Positions 7,201-8,446 of a stretch of DNA of 8,446 nucleotides are shown piece after piece. The notes beneath the pieces were generated by a model. That model ran no database searches. It worked only from the letters and a program-made list of their open reading frames with translations, and was not told where the DNA came from. A program made the translations under genes and the position numbers. The stretch lies in assembly GCA_023380575.1 (NCBI GenBank), contig JAMCRM010000182.1, positions 1,531-9,976 of the forward strand. The letters run 5' to 3'. Numbering within the stretch: the first letter of the stretch is position 1; every line of letters begins with the position of its first letter. The stretch comes from Acidobacteriota bacterium. GTDB lineage: Bacteria > Acidobacteriota > Terriglobia > Bryobacterales > Bryobacteraceae.

Positions 7201-8397
7201 TTGAGCGATCCCCAGATTACCGGACGCATGGAGGTGAAGAACGCCGCCTTCAATTTGACGGACTGGCCCAACGGCATCTCTAACGCGAACGGACTGATCA
7301 CCTTCACCGGGATGCGCGGCACCATTCAGAACTTCACTGGAGAGCGCGGTGTCAGGTTCAGCTTCGGCGGCAAGGTACGGATGTACGGCTTTGCCGCGTA
7401 CGAAGACGGGCTGTTGGTTTTCCGGCTGGGATTGCGGGCCACGCAGGTGCGGGTGCGCTACCCCGAGGGGGTCAGCACGGTGGCCAATGCCTCTCTGAAC
7501 TGGACCGGCAGCGAGGAGCGCAGCACGCTGGCGGGCACAGTCACGATCCTGCGTACCGGGTTCAACCCGCACTCCGACCTGAGCACGATTCTGGCAAGTT
7601 CGGCCGAACCCGTGCGCACGCCCGCCGCGCAGACCGGAATTCTGGGGGGCGTGCATTTTGACGTGCAGATCGAAACATCGCCCGATGTCACCTTCCAAAG
7701 CTCGCTCGCGCAGGATATCCAACTGGAGGCTAACCTGCGGCTGCGGGGCACCGGATCGAACCCCTCGGTGCTGGGCCGCATCAATATCACGCGCGGGCAA
7801 CTGGTTTTTTTCGGCACGAAGTACACCATCAACCAGGGTTCCATTTCGTTCTTCAACGCCGCGCGGATCGAGCCGATTCTGAATATCGACCTGGAGACCA
7901 AGGCGCGCGGCATTGACGTCACCCTGACCGTATCCGGCCCTATCAATAAGCTGAACCTGACACCGCGCTCGGATCCACCGCTGCAGTTTTCCGAGATCGT
8001 AGCGCTGCTGGCCACCGGGCGGGCTCCCACTTCGGACGTCAGCGTGCTAACTCAACAGCCGAACACGACGCAGACCTGGCAGCAGATGGGGGGCTTCGGC
8101 GCTGCTCGGGCAGGCCATCGCCAACCCCGTGGCCGGGCGGCTGCAGCGCTTCTTCGGCGTCACGAGGCTCAAGATCGACCCGACGCTGGCGGGCGTGGAA
8201 AACAACCCCCAGGCCGCCTCACGCTGGAGCAGCAGATCACGCCCAACATCACGTTCACCTATATCACCAACCTGACGAACAGCAATCCGCTGGTGGTGCA
8301 GGTGGAGTGGGCCCTCAGCAGGAAATGGTCGGTGATCGCGGTGCGCGAGGAAAACGGCCTTTTCGGGGTAGATTTTCTGTATAAAAAGCGCTTCTGA
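4282..8397 (+). CDS. tamB: TamB-like inner-membrane-anchored protein (DUF490), with a double frameshift near the C-terminus
   Basis: TamB-family proteins are anchored in the inner membrane and span the periplasm as a long beta-rich groove. They assist outer-membrane protein assembly and lipid traffic with an Omp85 partner. This 1371-aa product starts with an Arg-rich stub and one membrane helix (about residues 8-30, Ala/Leu/Val-rich). An AsmA-like beginning ('RTLRAELRGFVLHG', about 65-78) and about 1000 residues of repetitive beta-strand sequence follow, with TRVDFSG recurring at 239-245 and 483-489. The C-terminal TamB domain shows 'GRINITRGQLVFFGTKYTI' (around 1160-1182), 'LTVSGPINKLNLTPRSDPPL', 'FSEIVALLATGRAP' (about 1235-1248) and a final 'VDFLYKKRF'. 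Residues about 1271-1311 are read out of frame (separate entry). The start at 4282 overlaps the previous stop by four bases (ATGA) and has a good SD. E. coli TamB is 1259 aa, so the length is normal. Identity is sure; functionality depends on whether the indels are real. Confidence 0.92.
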   Translation: MSRRARIAAIAAASLAALVVLAAVAGVLLLRSQWFREQVRTRIVAEVERATGGHAEVGSFVLEWRTLRAELRGFVLHGSEPAGKPPLFQARSITVGLRVLSFLERKVDLAFLRVDQPRIYLIFYPGGGTNVPAPKIRRAARRPALETIVDLAIRRVEVDGGIFEVESRGKTNFHGRGENLRALLAYDFAGPRYQGKVALSPFHVQWGEHRPLPVNVDLAVSILPQRIDVTSGALTTADTRVDFSGAVIDLPNFTARFEYKARVNLPDLERILELRAPPSGEALAWGTFTFNGLAHYHATGNLQAARVAWKEEFVRLREFRAAGPFDWNPERLRADDLRLSGSAVLGRQTSAVPVEGSIKSVTLRGNELETAGIRIATLGGVFSGRARLREWHRYRVEGAIDGFAARRLLALYTTRRAPWDGRVSGTLNLEGSFRARNTLLATALLSIAPAASGPPVTGAIQAAYDARQGTLDLSRSTLSLPATRVDFSGTLGRELEFRIDSRDLNDLLPALDTESLPVRLEKGEATFGGTVTGKLQEPQIRGRVSASGLAWSGARFDSFTAAVTASRDNVQLDNAALGRGSLRAQFEASAGLRDGKLVDSSPIWVKGAVRDAGVTDLVALAGRSGLPATGTLSATGQISGTRAAPLAAVELSAVNGTLYGEPYDRIEGKATYAGNALQLSDAVWMAGTRRIGLSATYQHKPDEFARGRLHFQATSNRMAAEQFRKFHEARPDLTAELQFTAAGDAEVTPSRTGPPKLHMVAVSGDATAARVAMNGQALGDAHVVASTKGDTLTAVLTSDFAGSALRGEGEWRLADDFPGTARLTFSRLDFIRLARLLATKGKPPRLAGSMAGEITLDGPILETGKWRASIRIPEMQLGPAPDTQLANGNGRYLSLRNSGPITATMANGVLRVEQARFVGRATDLTLKGAVRMEQANALDLRLNGRIDLATLEDFDRDINASGFVNTDATIRGKLSDPQITGRMEVKNAAFNLTDWPNGISNANGLITFTGMRGTIQNFTGERGVRFSFGGKVRMYGFAAYEDGLLVFRLGLRATQVRVRYPEGVSTVANASLNWTGSEERSTLAGTVTILRTGFNPHSDLSTILASSAEPVRTPAAQTGILGGVHFDVQIETSPDVTFQSSLAQDIQLEANLRLRGTGSNPSVLGRINITRGQLVFFGTKYTINQGSISFFNAARIEPILNIDLETKARGIDVTLTVSGPINKLNLTPRSDPPLQFSEIVALLATGRAPTSDVSVLTQQPNTTQTWQQMGGFGAARAGHRQPRGRAAAALLRRHEAQDRPDAGGRGKQPPGRLTLEQQITPNITFTYITNLTNSNPLVVQVEWALSRKWSVIAVREENGLFGVDFLYKKRF
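8088..8217 (+). other. Out-of-frame segment in tamB bounded by a +1 G and a -1 C
   Basis: In the open frame this stretch reads as an Arg/Ala/Gly-rich string unlike TamB ('ARAGHRQPRGRAAAALLRR'). Dropping one G from the six-G run at 8088-8093 gives 'QQMGASALLGQAIANPVAG' and then 'RLQRFFGVTRLKIDPTL', which is typical TamB sequence. Adding one C in the CC at 8214-8215 turns the join into 'NNPQARLTLEQQITPNITF' and restores the frame. Both sites are short homopolymers. Sequencing or assembly error is the simplest explanation. If real, the protein survives in full length but with about 41 wrong residues in its most conserved domain. Confidence 0.9.
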
Positions 8398-8411
8398 GGC
8401 ATGATATTGAG

Positions 8412-8446
8412 ATGACCGTTTCTTACCGGCGTATCTTCCTCACCGC
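8412..8446 (+). CDS. Start of a further gene (N-terminus only, cut by window end)
   Basis: An ATG at 8412 opens a frame reading 'MTVSYRRIFLTA' up to the edge. It lies 14 nt after the tamB stop, and GAGG at 8396-8399 could serve as ribosome-binding site. The ATG at 8401 closes after four codons, so 8412 is the better start. Two arginines followed by hydrophobic residues could be the beginning of a signal peptide or membrane anchor. Too little is visible to name a product. The spacing suggests the operon continues. Confidence 0.4.
   Translation, partial: MTVSYRRIFLT

Noticed and set aside
6319..7800. 493-codon open frame on the minus strand opposite tamB
   Set aside because: It lies wholly antisense to conserved TamB sequence and has no recognisable motifs. 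Long antisense frames are expected in GC-rich DNA with strong third-position bias. The same applies to minus-strand frames at 444-1307, 1320-2237, 2889-3668 and 3611-4459.
8398..8411. Terminator between tamB and the next gene
   Set aside because: Only 14 nt separate the genes, with no hairpin plus T-run, so read-through is more likely.

Overview
The window is high-GC, densely coded bacterial DNA. All recognisable genes lie on the + strand, and the main ones overlap at stop/start codons. The gene set points to a diderm (Gram-negative-type) bacterium: an Omp85 outer-membrane insertase, a SurA-like periplasmic protein and a TamB-like protein. GC-rich codon use, this gene order and the C-terminal style of the Omp85 protein suggest Acidobacteriota or a similar soil or environmental lineage. 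That is inference, not proof.

Layout: positions 2-259 are the 3' end of nusB (transcription antitermination factor). A 118-bp intergenic stretch follows, with a weak promoter-like patch and a GC-rich hairpin. A small unrecognised gene (378-632, 84 aa) comes next. After a 33-nt gap with another small hairpin begins a three-gene cell-envelope operon: a BamA/TamA-family Omp85 protein with seven apparent POTRA domains (666-3644), a small exported SurA-N-domain protein that lacks a parvulin domain (3644-4285), and a large TamB/DUF490 protein (4282-8397). A further gene starts 14 nt after tamB (8412) and runs off the window.

Working together: the Omp85 protein would insert beta-barrels into the outer membrane. 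The SurA-like protein would escort unfolded barrel precursors through the periplasm. TamB would bridge the inner and outer membranes as a long beta-rich hydrophobic groove (lipid transport or barrel assembly). The 1-nt and 4-nt overlaps suggest translational coupling.

The most notable anomaly is a pair of compensating one-base indels inside tamB. An extra G in the G-run at 8088-8093 and a missing C near 8214-8215 put about 41 codons of the conserved C-terminal domain out of frame. Other points of interest are the high POTRA count, the reduced SurA-like protein, two cysteine pairs predicted to flank the barrel seam, and the small gene between nusB and the operon. I see no RNA genes, CRISPR arrays, insertion sequences or clear mobile elements.
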